A stretch of 64,000 nt of DNA from JARYGU01 sp033795365 (GTDB taxonomy: Bacteria; Pseudomonadota; Alphaproteobacteria; Rhizobiales; Rhizobiaceae). Shown one piece after another: positions 1-8,079 of the stretch (within the stretch, counting starts at the first letter, position 1; the number at the start of each line of letters is the position of its first letter). Made by a program: the position numbers and the translations under genes. Location: the NCBI GenBank assembly GCA_033795365.1, contig JARYGU010000006.1, forward strand, positions 124,001 through 188,000, in the 5' to 3' direction. Below the pieces are notes generated by a model. The model made no database searches and was not told the DNA's origin. It saw only the letters and a list, made by a program, of their open reading frames with translations.

Positions 1-513
1 ATGCTTGGAGATCGTGCAGATCATGTAAAGGCCGGCAGCCTTGGATTTGGAGGGCGCCGTCTTCGGATCGGGGCGGCGGTATTCGGCAATGTCGAGGCGG
101 ATGCCCTTCAGCTTCTCCGCAGGATTGAAATAGCTTCCCCACTGCCAGATCGCGATCGCCACATTGATCCGGTTGCTCTGCGCCGAGACCCCCATCATTT
201 CCGAACCGCGCCAGGCGATCGGGCGGACATAGGCTTCGGAAAAACCCTGGCGCTTCAGAAGCTCGATGCTCGCCGCGTCCAGTTCCTCGACCGTGTAGGG
301 AATCTTGAAACCGAGGATTTCGGCGGAGTTGTGCAGACGCTGGTTATGTTCGGTAAGCTTGAAGATACGGCCGCCATAAGCCCGCTCACCCTCGAAGACC
401 GCGCTTGCATAGTGCAGACCGTGCGTGAGGACGTGGACCTTCGCGTCCTTCCAGTCCACGAACTCGCCGTTGAACCAGATCTGCCCCTCCAGTTGATCAA
501 ATGGAACTGCCAT
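1..513 (-). CDS. ilvE: Branched-chain amino acid aminotransferase, N-terminal part
   Basis: PLP-dependent class IV aminotransferase that interconverts Leu, Ile and Val with their 2-oxo acids. Only the first 171 codons are in the window; the gene runs off the left edge. The protein starts MAVPFDQLEGQIWFNGEFVD and carries the class IV pattern HGLHYASAVFEGERAYGG, then an alternating strand pattern typical of the N-terminal domain. The start is fixed by a good ribosome binding site, GGAGGA, nine bases upstream. The gene is divergent from the MarR regulator at 758. The catalytic Lys lies in the missing part. D-amino acid transaminase or aminodeoxychorismate lyase are related folds, but the start of the protein matches rhizobial IlvE. 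Assignment is from remembered family sequence. Confidence 0.9.
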   Translation of the reverse strand, partial: MAVPFDQLEGQIWFNGEFVDWKDAKVHVLTHGLHYASAVFEGERAYGGRIFKLTEHNQRLHNSAEILGFKIPYTVEELDAASIELLKRQGFSEAYVRPIAWRGSEMMGVSAQSNRINVAIAIWQWGSYFNPAEKLKGIRLDIAEYRRPDPKTAPSKSKAAGLYMICTISKH

Positions 514-676
514 TGTGTTTTCCTCCGGCGCTCGCGCGCCATTCATGATGTTGATTGTTCCGCCTTTTCCGGTCTAACGAAAAGGAAGCGGGGATGTGTA
601 TTAGAGAATAATGTGGATTGGAGATCGAGGGAACACCGCATATCTTCGAGACGCTGGCGCCGCGATCTGTCGCCAT

Positions 677-705
677 TTGCGACAAACTAGCAATGGCGTT
701 AAATT
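677..705 (+). promoter_or_regulatory. Predicted promoter of the MarR gene
   Basis: TTGCGA (677-682), a 17-base spacer, then TAAATT (700-705). The predicted transcription start is near 712. This placement makes ATG 758, not ATG 728, the sensible start codon for the MarR gene. Pattern-based call. Confidence 0.45.
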
Positions 706-725
706 ATGTCAATAAAGCTGACATA
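705..725 (+). promoter_or_regulatory. Candidate MarR operator
   Basis: Perfect 7-base inverted repeat TATGTCA-N7-TGACATA centred on the predicted transcription start of the MarR gene. Size and placement fit an autorepression operator of a winged-helix MarR dimer. No other long inverted repeat is obvious between the divergent ilvE and MarR genes. Confidence 0.5.
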
Positions 726-757
726 TTATGCCGGATATTTCGTGGGGAACGAAATCG

Positions 758-1261
758 ATGAAAGGAAATGACGACGTGGCACGACAGACGCAGGAAAAGC
801 GCGCAGCCACCGGGCTTTTCAATGAGGCGATGACGGGCGGAGGTGCGATCGATTTCGAGATCATCGAATCCTTCTTCTTCGCCTATCGCGATTTCGTGTC
901 GGATCCGGATGCGATTCTTGCAAAGAGCGGTTTCGGCAGGGCTCATCACCGCGTCGTCCATTTCGTCAATCGCGAGCCCGGAATGACGGTTGCCGATCTC
1001 CTGGACACGCTGCAGATCACCAAGCAGAGCCTGGCGCGCGTCCTTAAGCAGCTCATCGATTCCGGATATATCCAGCAGGTCGCAGGCCCGGAGGATCGCC
1101 GCCAGCGCAAGCTTTATCCGACACGCGCGGGCCGCGAGCTGGCGCTCGCACTGGCGGAGCCACAGTCCCGCCGCATAGCCCGCGCATTTCAAGGCTTTAC
1201 GCCGGAAGACAGGAAGGCCGTGACGCGCTTTCTGGCCGGAATGCAGAACGCACGCGACTGA
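758..1261 (+). CDS. MarR family transcriptional regulator (PetP-like)
   Basis: Winged-helix DNA-binding protein of 167 residues from ATG 758. The helix-turn-helix region reads VADLLDTLQITKQSLARVLKQL, followed by the wing with EDRRQRKLYPT, the standard MarR signature. An in-frame ATG at 728 would add ten residues, but it lies inside the operator-like repeat and lacks a ribosome binding site, so 758 is preferred. The next gene is a response regulator 22 bases downstream and then a histidine kinase. The order MarR - OmpR-type regulator resembles petP-petR of Rhodobacter, named for the cytochrome bc1 genes; petABC lies about 20 kb away here. The signal sensed is unknown. Confidence 0.88.
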   Translation: MKGNDDVARQTQEKRAATGLFNEAMTGGGAIDFEIIESFFFAYRDFVSDPDAILAKSGFGRAHHRVVHFVNREPGMTVADLLDTLQITKQSLARVLKQLIDSGYIQQVAGPEDRRQRKLYPTRAGRELALALAEPQSRRIARAFQGFTPEDRKAVTRFLAGMQNARD

Positions 1262-1283
1262 GACGCGCAGAAGGACACTCATC

Positions 1284-1985
1284 ATGATCGCCTCCATCAA
1301 ACCATCGGACGATGCAGCCCATCTTCTTGTGGTGGACGACGACACCCGCATCCGCGATCTGCTCAACCGCTATCTGGTCGAACAGGGCTTCCGCGTCACG
1401 GTCGCCGGCGATGCGGACGAGGCGCGCCGCAAGCTGCGCGGTCTCGACTTCGACCTGATCGTGCTGGACGTGATGATGCCCGGCGAGAGCGGGCTGGAGC
1501 TCACGCAGAGCCTGCGGGAGATCAAGACCGTACCGATCATCATGCTGACCGCGCTCGCCGAATCGACCGCCCGCATCGCGGGACTGGAAGCCGGCGCCGA
1601 CGACTACCTGCCGAAGCCCTTCGATCCCCGGGAGCTGGTGCTGCGCATCAACAATATCCTGAAGCGGAACGCCCCGCCCCTGACGCCGAAGATCGAGCAG
1701 GTCATGTTCGGGCCATATACCTTCTCCATCGTGCGCAAGGAGCTGAAGCGCGGCGGGGACACGATCAAGCTGACCGACCGGGAGCAGGAAATCATGCTGC
1801 TCTTCTCGCTGCGCGCCGGCGAAACCATTCCGCGCCACGAGCTGATCGGCGAGGAAACGGAGGTCGGCGAGCGCACCATCGACGTGCAGATCAACCGGTT
1901 GCGGCGTAAGATAGAGGAAGATCCGTCCAATCCCGTCTGGCTGCAGACGGTGCGGGGTATCGGATACCGCCTCAGCGTCGAATGA
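1284..1985 (+). CDS. OmpR-family two-component response regulator (PetR-like)
   Basis: 233-residue response regulator with a receiver domain (about 14-130) and a C-terminal winged-helix trans_reg_C domain (about 140-232). The acidic pocket is D18-D20, the phosphoacceptor is D62 in VLDVMMPG, the Thr/Ala switch is at LTAL (T89) and the conserved Lys is K111 in LPKPF. The DNA-binding part ends with the recognition-helix pattern TIDVQINRLRRKIEEDP and the wing VRGIGYRL. It lies between a MarR gene and its likely partner kinase (2020), 34 bases apart, so it is probably cotranscribed. PetR-like regulators of alphaproteobacteria are the closest match I recall; the regulon cannot be read from sequence. 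Confidence 0.93.
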   Translation: MIASIKPSDDAAHLLVVDDDTRIRDLLNRYLVEQGFRVTVAGDADEARRKLRGLDFDLIVLDVMMPGESGLELTQSLREIKTVPIIMLTALAESTARIAGLEAGADDYLPKPFDPRELVLRINNILKRNAPPLTPKIEQVMFGPYTFSIVRKELKRGGDTIKLTDREQEIMLLFSLRAGETIPRHELIGEETEVGERTIDVQINRLRRKIEEDPSNPVWLQTVRGIGYRLSVE

Positions 1986-2019
1986 CGATGGCTGACACGC
2001 AAACAGGTAACGCGATCGG

Positions 2020-3402
2020 ATGACGGTCTTCGAAACGGTCAAGCGGGAAATCGAGCGCGCGCCCCTTCTTGGTTGGCGGCGCTTCGGCCGCTGGCTGCGC
2101 CGCCGGCTGCCGACCGGCCTCTACGCCCGCTCGCTGCTCATCATCATCATCCCGATGGTGCTCCTTCAGTCGGTCGTCGCCTTCGTCTTCATGGAACGCC
2201 ACTGGCAGCTCGTCACCCAGCGCCTCTCGATGGCCGTGACGAGGGACATCGCCGCGGTCATCGACCTAATCGAGACCTACCCCGAAGCGGCGGACAAGGC
2301 GGCGATCATCCGGATCGCCCGCGAAAGGCTGGACCTCAACATCGCCCTCGACAGGGGCAACGAGCTGCCGCCGCCGCGTCCGAAGCCGTTCTTCTCCATC
2401 CTCGACCAGATCCTCAGCGACGAGATCACCGACCAGATCCGCCGTCCGTTCTGGATCGACACGCTCGGGGACAGCAAGATCGTCGAGATCCGCATCCTGC
2501 TGAAGGATCAGGTCCTGCGCATATATGCCCGCCGCAACAATGCCTATGCCTCGAATACCCATATCTTCCTGGTCTGGATGGTCGGCACATCTCTCGTGCT
2601 GCTGACGATTTCGATCCTTTTCCTGCGCGGCCAGATCCGGCCGATCCTGTCCTTGGCAAGTGCCGCCGAAAGCTTCGGCAAGGGACAGAAGATGCCGGAG
2701 GACTTCGCGCCTCGCGGCGCCGACGAGGTCCGCCGCGCCGGTCTCGCCTTCATCCTGATGCGCGAACGCATCGAGCGCCAGATCGAACAGCGCACCGCCA
2801 TGCTGACGGGCGTCAGCCACGATCTGCGCACCATTCTCACCCGCTTCAAGCTGCAGCTTGCGCTTGCCGGCAACAACCCCGACCTCGAAGGCCTCAACAA
2901 GGACGTCGAGGACATGCAGAACATGCTGGAAGGCTATCTCGCCTTCGCGCGCGGAGAGGCGGAGGAGGACGTCGGAAAGCTGAAGCTCGGAGATCTCTTC
3001 GCCAAGCTCGAGATGCAGGGGGAACTGCTGAACAAGGAGATCGAGGTCACGGCGGATAGCGACGAAGAGATCCTAGTGCGGCCGAACGCCTTCACCCGCC
3101 TCGTGACCAACATCGTCTCGAATGCGTTCCGCCATGCCGACAAGGTCCGTGTCGACGTCGATCATGGCGCGAAATGGCTGACGATCACGGTGGACGACGA
3201 CGGCCCCGGCATTCCGGAGCGATCCCGCGAAGACGTCTTCAAACCCTTCTTTCGTCTCGATGCAGCCCGCAATCTCGACGCTTCCGGTACGGGCCTCGGT
3301 CTCGCGATCGCCCGCGACATCGCCCGCAGCCACGGCGGCAACGTCACGCTCGCAGACAGCCCCATGGGAGGCCTTCGCGCCGTCATTCAGATACCGGCCT
3401 AA
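2020..3402 (+). CDS. Sensor histidine kinase, EnvZ-like
   Basis: 460-residue inner-membrane kinase. First membrane segment at about 39-60 (SLLIIIIPMVLLQSVVAFVF), a periplasmic sensor of about 120 residues, second segment at about 185-205, then HAMP, HisKA and HATPase_c. The phospho-accepting His is H267 in SHDLRTILTR. The usual Pro after RT is replaced by Ile. The N box (LVTNIVSNAFRHA), G1 box (DDDGPGIP), F box (FKPFFRLD) and G2 box (GTGLGLAIARDI) are intact, so the enzyme should be active. It directly follows its cognate regulator. Ligand unknown; the periplasmic part shows no recognisable sensor motif. Confidence 0.93.
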   Translation: MTVFETVKREIERAPLLGWRRFGRWLRRRLPTGLYARSLLIIIIPMVLLQSVVAFVFMERHWQLVTQRLSMAVTRDIAAVIDLIETYPEAADKAAIIRIARERLDLNIALDRGNELPPPRPKPFFSILDQILSDEITDQIRRPFWIDTLGDSKIVEIRILLKDQVLRIYARRNNAYASNTHIFLVWMVGTSLVLLTISILFLRGQIRPILSLASAAESFGKGQKMPEDFAPRGADEVRRAGLAFILMRERIERQIEQRTAMLTGVSHDLRTILTRFKLQLALAGNNPDLEGLNKDVEDMQNMLEGYLAFARGEAEEDVGKLKLGDLFAKLEMQGELLNKEIEVTADSDEEILVRPNAFTRLVTNIVSNAFRHADKVRVDVDHGAKWLTITVDDDGPGIPERSREDVFKPFFRLDAARNLDASGTGLGLAIARDIARSHGGNVTLADSPMGGLRAVIQIPA

Positions 3403-3441
3403 TCGCCGGAGAATAAGGAAGAGGCCGGAAAACCCCGCGCG

Positions 3442-3783
3442 CTACATCAGCTTCCTGCCATTGGGCACCGGCTGGTCGACGCCGGCGAGCACGATCGCGC
3501 CGCCCTCGTCCTCGAAGCCGAGCGTCAGTACCTCCGAGCGCACGGGTCCGATCTGGCGCGGCGGGAAATTGACGACGCCCAGCACCTGCCGCCCGATCAG
3601 CTCTTCCGTCGTATAGTGGACCGTGATCTGCGCGGAGGACTTCTTCAATCCGATCTCCGGCCCGAAATCGATGAGGAGCTTGTAGGCAGGCTTGCGCGCC
3701 TCCGGAAAGACCGCCGCCTCGACGATTGTTCCGACCCGGATATCGACCCGCTCGAAATCGACATAGGCGATCGTTTCGCTCAT
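3442..3783 (-). CDS. csaA: tRNA-binding domain protein, CsaA-like
   Basis: 113-residue protein made of a single OB-fold tRNA-binding domain, as in CsaA and the C-terminus of bacterial MetRS. Motifs seen are FERVDIRVGTIVEA near the N-terminus, KPAYKLLIDFG, and VVNFPPRQIGPVRSEVLTLGF. CsaA has been described as an export-related chaperone in Bacillus and binds tRNA; its role in rhizobia is not settled. It is convergent with the histidine kinase gene and lies 26 bases downstream of proC on the same strand, so it may share its transcript. Full length for the family. Confidence 0.9.
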   Translation of the reverse strand: MSETIAYVDFERVDIRVGTIVEAAVFPEARKPAYKLLIDFGPEIGLKKSSAQITVHYTTEELIGRQVLGVVNFPPRQIGPVRSEVLTLGFEDEGGAIVLAGVDQPVPNGRKLM

Positions 3784-3809
3784 GTTAAGAATCTCCGATA
3801 GTTCAGGGA

Positions 3810-4634
3810 TCAGCCGGCCAGTTCTTCGGCACGCCGGCGCGCGGCGGCGATCGCCTTGTCGAAAAGCGGCTGCATGCCGTCCTCCGCCATGAGGACGGAA
3901 AGAGCGGCTGCGGTGGTGCCGCCGGGCGAGGTAACGTTCCGACGCAGTTGAGCTGCGTCATCGGGGGACTGGTGCAAGAGTTCACCAGCCCCCGCGACAG
4001 TTTCCCGCGCGAGCCGCATGGCGAGGTCCGCCTGCAGGCCGGCCTTGCGGCCTGCCTCCGCCATGCACTCCACGAGATAGAAGACATAAGCCGGGCCGCT
4101 GCCGGAAACGGCGGTCACGGCATCGATATCGCCCTCGGTTTCGACCCATTCGACAGGTCCGCTGACCTTGAGCAGCGAATGGACGAAATCTCGCTGCTGC
4201 GGGCTGACTTTCTCATTGGCATAGGCGCCGGTGACGCCGCGGCCGATCATCGCCGGCGTGTTCGGCATGGCGCGCACCATGGCGGCCTCGCCGAGATGGG
4301 AGCGCAGATTGGCAAGCGTCTTGCCCGCGGCAACGGAGACGACGACGGTTTCGGGACCGACGATCCCTTTCAACGGCGGCAGGACCGCATCCATCATCTG
4401 CGGCTTGACGGCAACGAACAGCACGCCTGCCGTCACGCCCTCCGGCGCGGATGTTTCGTGGCGCGCACCGTTGTCGGCGATAAGCGCGGCCATGGCCGGC
4501 GCAGGCTTCGGATCGATCACCAGGACGGATGAGCCGGGAACACCGCTCTTCAGCCAGCCCGTCAGCATGGCGCCGCCCATATTGCCGGCGCCGATGAGAA
4601 CGATCGGACCCGAAGCCGCAACCGACATCGTCAT
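3810..4634 (-). CDS. proC: Pyrroline-5-carboxylate reductase
   Basis: Last step of proline synthesis: NAD(P)H-dependent reduction of pyrroline-5-carboxylate. 274 residues with an N-terminal Rossmann motif GAGNMGGAMLTGW, VKPQMMD, and the C-terminal dimerisation signature AVSGSGPAYVFYLVE followed by TVAGAGELL and TSPGGTTAAALSVL. The frame is open further upstream, but the start at 4634 is chosen because its ATG overlaps the stop of the YbjN gene as ATGA (4631-4634), the sign of translational coupling, and because it gives the usual length of about 270. Linked YbjN-proC order is common in Rhizobiales as far as I recall. Confidence 0.96.
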   Translation of the reverse strand: MTMSVAASGPIVLIGAGNMGGAMLTGWLKSGVPGSSVLVIDPKPAPAMAALIADNGARHETSAPEGVTAGVLFVAVKPQMMDAVLPPLKGIVGPETVVVSVAAGKTLANLRSHLGEAAMVRAMPNTPAMIGRGVTGAYANEKVSPQQRDFVHSLLKVSGPVEWVETEGDIDAVTAVSGSGPAYVFYLVECMAEAGRKAGLQADLAMRLARETVAGAGELLHQSPDDAAQLRRNVTSPGGTTAAALSVLMAEDGMQPLFDKAIAAARRRAEELAG

Positions 4635-5131
4635 GCTTCTCCCACGGTTTCGAACAGGACCGCATCGACCGCAGTCTGCGCATCCATGCCCGACCAGACG
4701 ACGAACTGGAAAGCCTGGAAATAAGCCTCGCATGCTTCCAGCGCGTTGGAAAGCAAAACCTCGACCTGTTGATTGGTCGGCTCCGCGCCACCCGCCAGAA
4801 GCAGCGACTGGCGGAAGATCACCACGTCCTCATGCCGCCACAGGTCGAAATGCCCCATCAGCACCTGTCCGTTGACGTGGGACAGCAGCCGGATGACTTC
4901 ATTGACCCGGTTTTCCGGAACCTTGATATCGAAGGCGCAGGCAAGATGCAGCGCCTCGAACTCCTCCATCCAGGAAAAGGAAACATGGTAGTCGGTCCAT
5001 TTTCCTTCGACCGTCATGGCGATCTCGTCTTCGCCGGACCGCTCGAAGGACCAATCGTTGTTCGCCGCGACGAACTCGATCATATCGACGGGATTCGACT
5101 GGCGCTCGAGTTCCAATTCCATCAGGCTCAT
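4631..5131 (-). CDS. YbjN domain-containing protein
   Basis: 166-residue protein of the YbjN family, a type III secretion chaperone-like fold of uncertain function. Typical patterns are NDWSFERSGEDEIAMTVEG, a strand-rich middle, then VNEVIRLLSHVNGQVLMGHF and a long C-terminal helix region. There is no signal peptide, so it should be cytoplasmic. Its stop codon overlaps the proC start by four bases, so the two are translated together. No enzymatic motif is visible. Overexpression phenotypes of E. coli YbjN are known to be pleiotropic, but nothing here tells the role. Confidence 0.88.
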   Translation of the reverse strand: MSLMELELERQSNPVDMIEFVAANNDWSFERSGEDEIAMTVEGKWTDYHVSFSWMEEFEALHLACAFDIKVPENRVNEVIRLLSHVNGQVLMGHFDLWRHEDVVIFRQSLLLAGGAEPTNQQVEVLLSNALEACEAYFQAFQFVVWSGMDAQTAVDAVLFETVGEA

Positions 5132-5297
5132 GCATCACCCTCTTGGCCGGAAGGCACGCCTCGTCATGCATACACGCGACGCGGCACACCAAACTCCGGA
5201 TACGACATTGAATGATTGCCCGGCACTAAGCGAAGTCTGGCGTACTTACCCTGCCTGAAGCTTGCGCTGCCCGTCTCGAATCATCATTTAAAATCAG

Positions 5298-5417
5298 TGT
5301 ATAACGGCAGAGTCACGACGCCAGCCCCTCGCCCCAAAAATGTGGCGGACGCTGTGGACAGATGCTCGCAATCCATATCAGCGGGACAACTTAAGCGACT
5401 CTGCCGAAAGAGTTTTT
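5298..5417 (+). ncRNA. Candidate structured small RNA in the ybjN-ubiK gap
   Basis: The 387-base gap between the YbjN and ubiK genes has no convincing ORF. It has a perfect 10-base inverted repeat CGGCAGAGTC (5305-5314) and GACTCTGCCG (5397-5406). A possible promoter precedes it (TTGCGC 5262-5267, 18-base spacer, ATTTAA 5286-5291; start near 5298). The right arm can instead fold with sequence just after it: ACTCT (5398-5402) and AGAGT (5409-5413), followed by TTTT. A second 9-base repeat, CTGTGGACA (5352-5360) and TGTCCACAG (5424-5432), overlaps. This looks like a short stable RNA or a switch. Rhizobia carry several small-RNA families of this size, but I cannot assign one. Strand is inferred from promoter and U-tract. 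Confidence 0.4.
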
Positions 5418-5518
5418 CGGATGTGTCCACAGGCGCGAAAAAATGATGGAAAATTTCGGTTGGCGCAGCGGGAATCGCGCCAACCGGCAGGTATCGGCCA
5501 TTCGTCCGGATCGGGCGG

Positions 5519-5779
5519 TTACTTGCCTTTCGCGGCAAGCTTGGTCTCCAGCGTCTCGATACGCTGCAGCAGGAGGTCGTTTTCCTCGCGCGCCCTGATC
5601 GCCATCTCGCGCACCGCCTCGAACTCCTCGCGCTTCACGACGTCCATGTTGTTCAGCAGCCGCTCGGCCTGCGCGCGGAAAGCCGTCTCGACCTCGCGGC
5701 GCACGCCCTGCGCCGCCCCTGCGGCATCGGTCATCAGCCTGGCGAAATCATCGAGAATGCGGTTCGTTCCGGTGTTCAT
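5519..5779 (-). CDS. ubiK: UbiK-like accessory factor (BMFP family)
   Basis: 86-residue, mostly helical protein with a C-terminal coiled coil (about 50-84, NDLLLQRIETLETKLAAK) and the BMFP pattern ILDDFARLMTDAAGAAQGVRREVETAFRAQAERLL. UbiK homologues assist ubiquinone biosynthesis in enterobacteria; the Brucella homologue BMFP is a trimeric membrane-fusogenic protein. No membrane segment or signal peptide. It is divergent from lgt, with about 208 bases between the two starts. Role in quinone synthesis here is inferred from the family. Confidence 0.85.
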   Translation of the reverse strand: MNTGTNRILDDFARLMTDAAGAAQGVRREVETAFRAQAERLLNNMDVVKREEFEAVREMAIRAREENDLLLQRIETLETKLAAKGK

Positions 5780-5987
5780 CGTCCAGTCTCCTGAATTGGT
5801 TCGTCATGGGGCGGCATCTGGCCCGGGACATATCCTGAAGTAGGGTCCATGCGCCCATGTTGCAAGCGGATTTCGACGGCGCCGCCGCCAGGCGGCGAAC
5901 GGCCATGAATGCAGGATCGGTGAAATATCATCTTGACCGGCCTTAACTGTAACTCCATGTTCCGCGCAAAAGAACCGGACAATTGCC

Positions 5988-6863
5988 TTGAACAGCGCCG
6001 TCAATCTCCTCGCAGTCCTCCCCCTTCCGGAAATCGATCCGGTCGCTTTTTCGATCGGTCCCATAGCGGTGCACTGGTACGGACTTGCCTATGTCGCCGG
6101 CATCATGCTCGGCTGGCTCTATGCGCGCCGCCTCATCGCCAACACATCGTTATGGGCCGGCGGAAATCCGCCGATGACGAGAGCGCAGCTCGATGATTTC
6201 CTCGTCTGGGCAGCCGTCGGCATCATCCTCGGCGGCCGGATCGGCTATATCCTGTTTTACGACTTCGCCAGCATCGCCGCCAATCCGCTCCGCGCGATCC
6301 AGATATGGAACGGCGGCATGTCCTTCCATGGCGGCCTCGCAGGCACGATCATTGCGATGATCCTGTTCGCGCGGCGCAACGGCATCGCCGTCTGGAGCCT
6401 GTTCGACATCATCGCCAGCGTGGTGCCGGTCGGCCTCCTCTTCGGCCGTATCGCCAATTTCGTCAACGGCGAGCTGTGGGGCGGGCCGACCGATGCGTCC
6501 TGGGGCGTCGTCTTCTGCAACACCTATCTGATGGCGCAGAACGGCTGCGTCGCCGGCATCGAGCCGCGCCACCCGAGCCAACTCTACGAGGCCGGGCTCG
6601 AAGGCATCGCCTTGCTCGTCGTCCTGGCTGTCGCCGCCTATCTCTTCGGCGCCTTGAAGCGGCCGGGCCTTGCAAGCGGCATCTTCGTATCCGGCTATGC
6701 CCTGTCGCGCATCTTCGTGGAATTCTTCCGCCAGCCCGATGCCCAACTCGGCTATCTCTATGGCGGCTGGCTGACCATGGGCATGGTGCTGTCCCTTCCG
6801 ATGCTTGCCGTCGGCGTCTGGGCGATCGCGCGCTCGCGCTCCGCCGCGACCGTCGACGCCTGA
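5988..6863 (+). CDS. lgt: Prolipoprotein diacylglyceryl transferase
   Basis: Inner-membrane enzyme that transfers diacylglycerol from phosphatidylglycerol to the lipobox Cys of prelipoproteins. 291 residues with about seven membrane segments. Conserved motifs: HWYGLAYVAGI near the N-terminus, GGMSFHGGLAG, GRIANFVNGELWGGPTD (the Lgt signature) and RHPSQLYEAGLEG. The start is TTG at 5988; no in-frame ATG precedes the first membrane segment, and the N-terminus matches rhizobial Lgt. Substrates in this window include the lipoproteins at 10163, 12123 and 54770. The methyltransferase gene follows 14 bases after the stop, so the two form an operon. Confidence 0.96.
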   Translation: MNSAVNLLAVLPLPEIDPVAFSIGPIAVHWYGLAYVAGIMLGWLYARRLIANTSLWAGGNPPMTRAQLDDFLVWAAVGIILGGRIGYILFYDFASIAANPLRAIQIWNGGMSFHGGLAGTIIAMILFARRNGIAVWSLFDIIASVVPVGLLFGRIANFVNGELWGGPTDASWGVVFCNTYLMAQNGCVAGIEPRHPSQLYEAGLEGIALLVVLAVAAYLFGALKRPGLASGIFVSGYALSRIFVEFFRQPDAQLGYLYGGWLTMGMVLSLPMLAVGVWAIARSRSAATVDA

Positions 6864-6877
6864 GCGGAGGGAACCGC

Positions 6878-7978
6878 ATGCCGACGCCGCTTGCCGGAAA
6901 GATCAAAGCCCTCATCCGCGTCAACGGCCCCATCAGCGTTACGGATTATTTCTCGCTCTGCCTGGCCGACCCCGAACACGGCTACTACAAGACCCGCAAT
7001 CCGTTCGGACGCGCTGGCGATTTCGTCACGGCGCCCGAAGTGAGTCAGCTCTTCGGCGAAATGCTCGGCGTCTTCATGGTGCATGCGTGGCAGGCGCATG
7101 GCGGGCCGAAGGGTGTGCGCCTCGCAGAGATCGGCCCCGGCCGGGGAACGATGATGGCGGACATGCTGCGGGTGATCGCCCGGCTCGCGCCGGATCTCTA
7201 CGACGACGCTACGGTCCACCTCATCGAAACCAGCGAGAAGCTGAGAGGCCTTCAGCGGAAAACGCTCGGTACGCACGCGGCAAAGGCGGCATGGCACGAA
7301 AGCTTCGAGGAGCTTCCGGACGGCTTCACGCTGCTTGCAGCGAACGAACTCTTCGACGCCATTCCGATCCGCCAGTTCGTCAAGACCGCGTCCGGATTCC
7401 GCGAGCGTATGGTCGGTCTGGATGCGCGCGACGAACTGACCTTCTCGGTCGGCGTTGCCGGCATCGATCCCGCGCTGCTTCCGGGCGGCCACCGCACATG
7501 CGCGGAAGGCACCATATTCGAGATCGCCCCGGCCCGCGAAGCCGTCATGGAGACGATCGCCTACCGGCTGCTCAGGCAGGGCGGCACAGCGCTGATTGTC
7601 GACTACGGCCACCTCGTCACCGGCTTCGGCGACACGTTGCAGGCGGTCCTCCGGCATTCCTTCGACCCGCCGCTCGCCCATCCCGGCGAGGCCGACCTCA
7701 CGAGCCATGTCGATTTCGAGCAACTGGCGCGAACCGCTGCCGAGGCGGGTCTCCACGTCCACGGAACGATGCACCAGGGCGATTTCCTGCTGGCGCTCGG
7801 ACTTGGGGAACGGGCGTCGGCGCTCGGGCGCGGCAAGGACGCCGCAACGCAACAGTCCATCCTCTCCGACGTCGATCGGCTTGCCGGATCGGGCGTGGAA
7901 AAAATGGGCGACCTCTTCAAGGTCCTGGCGGTCGGCAGCGCCCCGGTAGCGCTTTCTCCGTTCCGCCGAACGGATTGA
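6878..7978 (+). CDS. SAM-dependent methyltransferase, MidA/NDUFAF7 family
   Basis: 366 residues from ATG 6878, preceded by GGAGGG. It carries the MidA/NDUFAF7 hallmark N-terminus IRVNGPISVTDYFSLCLADPEHGYYK, then FGRAGDFVTAPEVSQLFGEM, the SAM-binding loop LAEIGPGRGTMMADMLR, and LLAANELFDAIPIRQFV. The mitochondrial homologue methylates a complex I subunit (NDUFS2 Arg) and is needed for complex I assembly; the bacterial substrate is probably the matching NuoD subunit, but that is inference. The frame is open far upstream through lgt, which is a shadow. It sits in the lgt - methyltransferase - pgeF cluster that recurs in rhizobia. Confidence 0.9.
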   Translation: MPTPLAGKIKALIRVNGPISVTDYFSLCLADPEHGYYKTRNPFGRAGDFVTAPEVSQLFGEMLGVFMVHAWQAHGGPKGVRLAEIGPGRGTMMADMLRVIARLAPDLYDDATVHLIETSEKLRGLQRKTLGTHAAKAAWHESFEELPDGFTLLAANELFDAIPIRQFVKTASGFRERMVGLDARDELTFSVGVAGIDPALLPGGHRTCAEGTIFEIAPAREAVMETIAYRLLRQGGTALIVDYGHLVTGFGDTLQAVLRHSFDPPLAHPGEADLTSHVDFEQLARTAAEAGLHVHGTMHQGDFLLALGLGERASALGRGKDAATQQSILSDVDRLAGSGVEKMGDLFKVLAVGSAPVALSPFRRTD

Positions 7979-8079
7979 CAGGGCGGCTTGCGACAGACAA
8001 CATCCGGCCAAATCACGCGAACGGCCCGTTCGCGGCCGGCCAATTTCCTCCGTTCTGAAACAAGGCAGACTGCGAAACG

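Noticed and set aside
5352..5432. Possible DnaA boxes (CTGTCCACA and GTGTCCACA)
   Set aside because: Each matches only seven of nine consensus positions and there are just two, in opposite orientation, with no AT-rich region or replication gene. More likely part of RNA structure.
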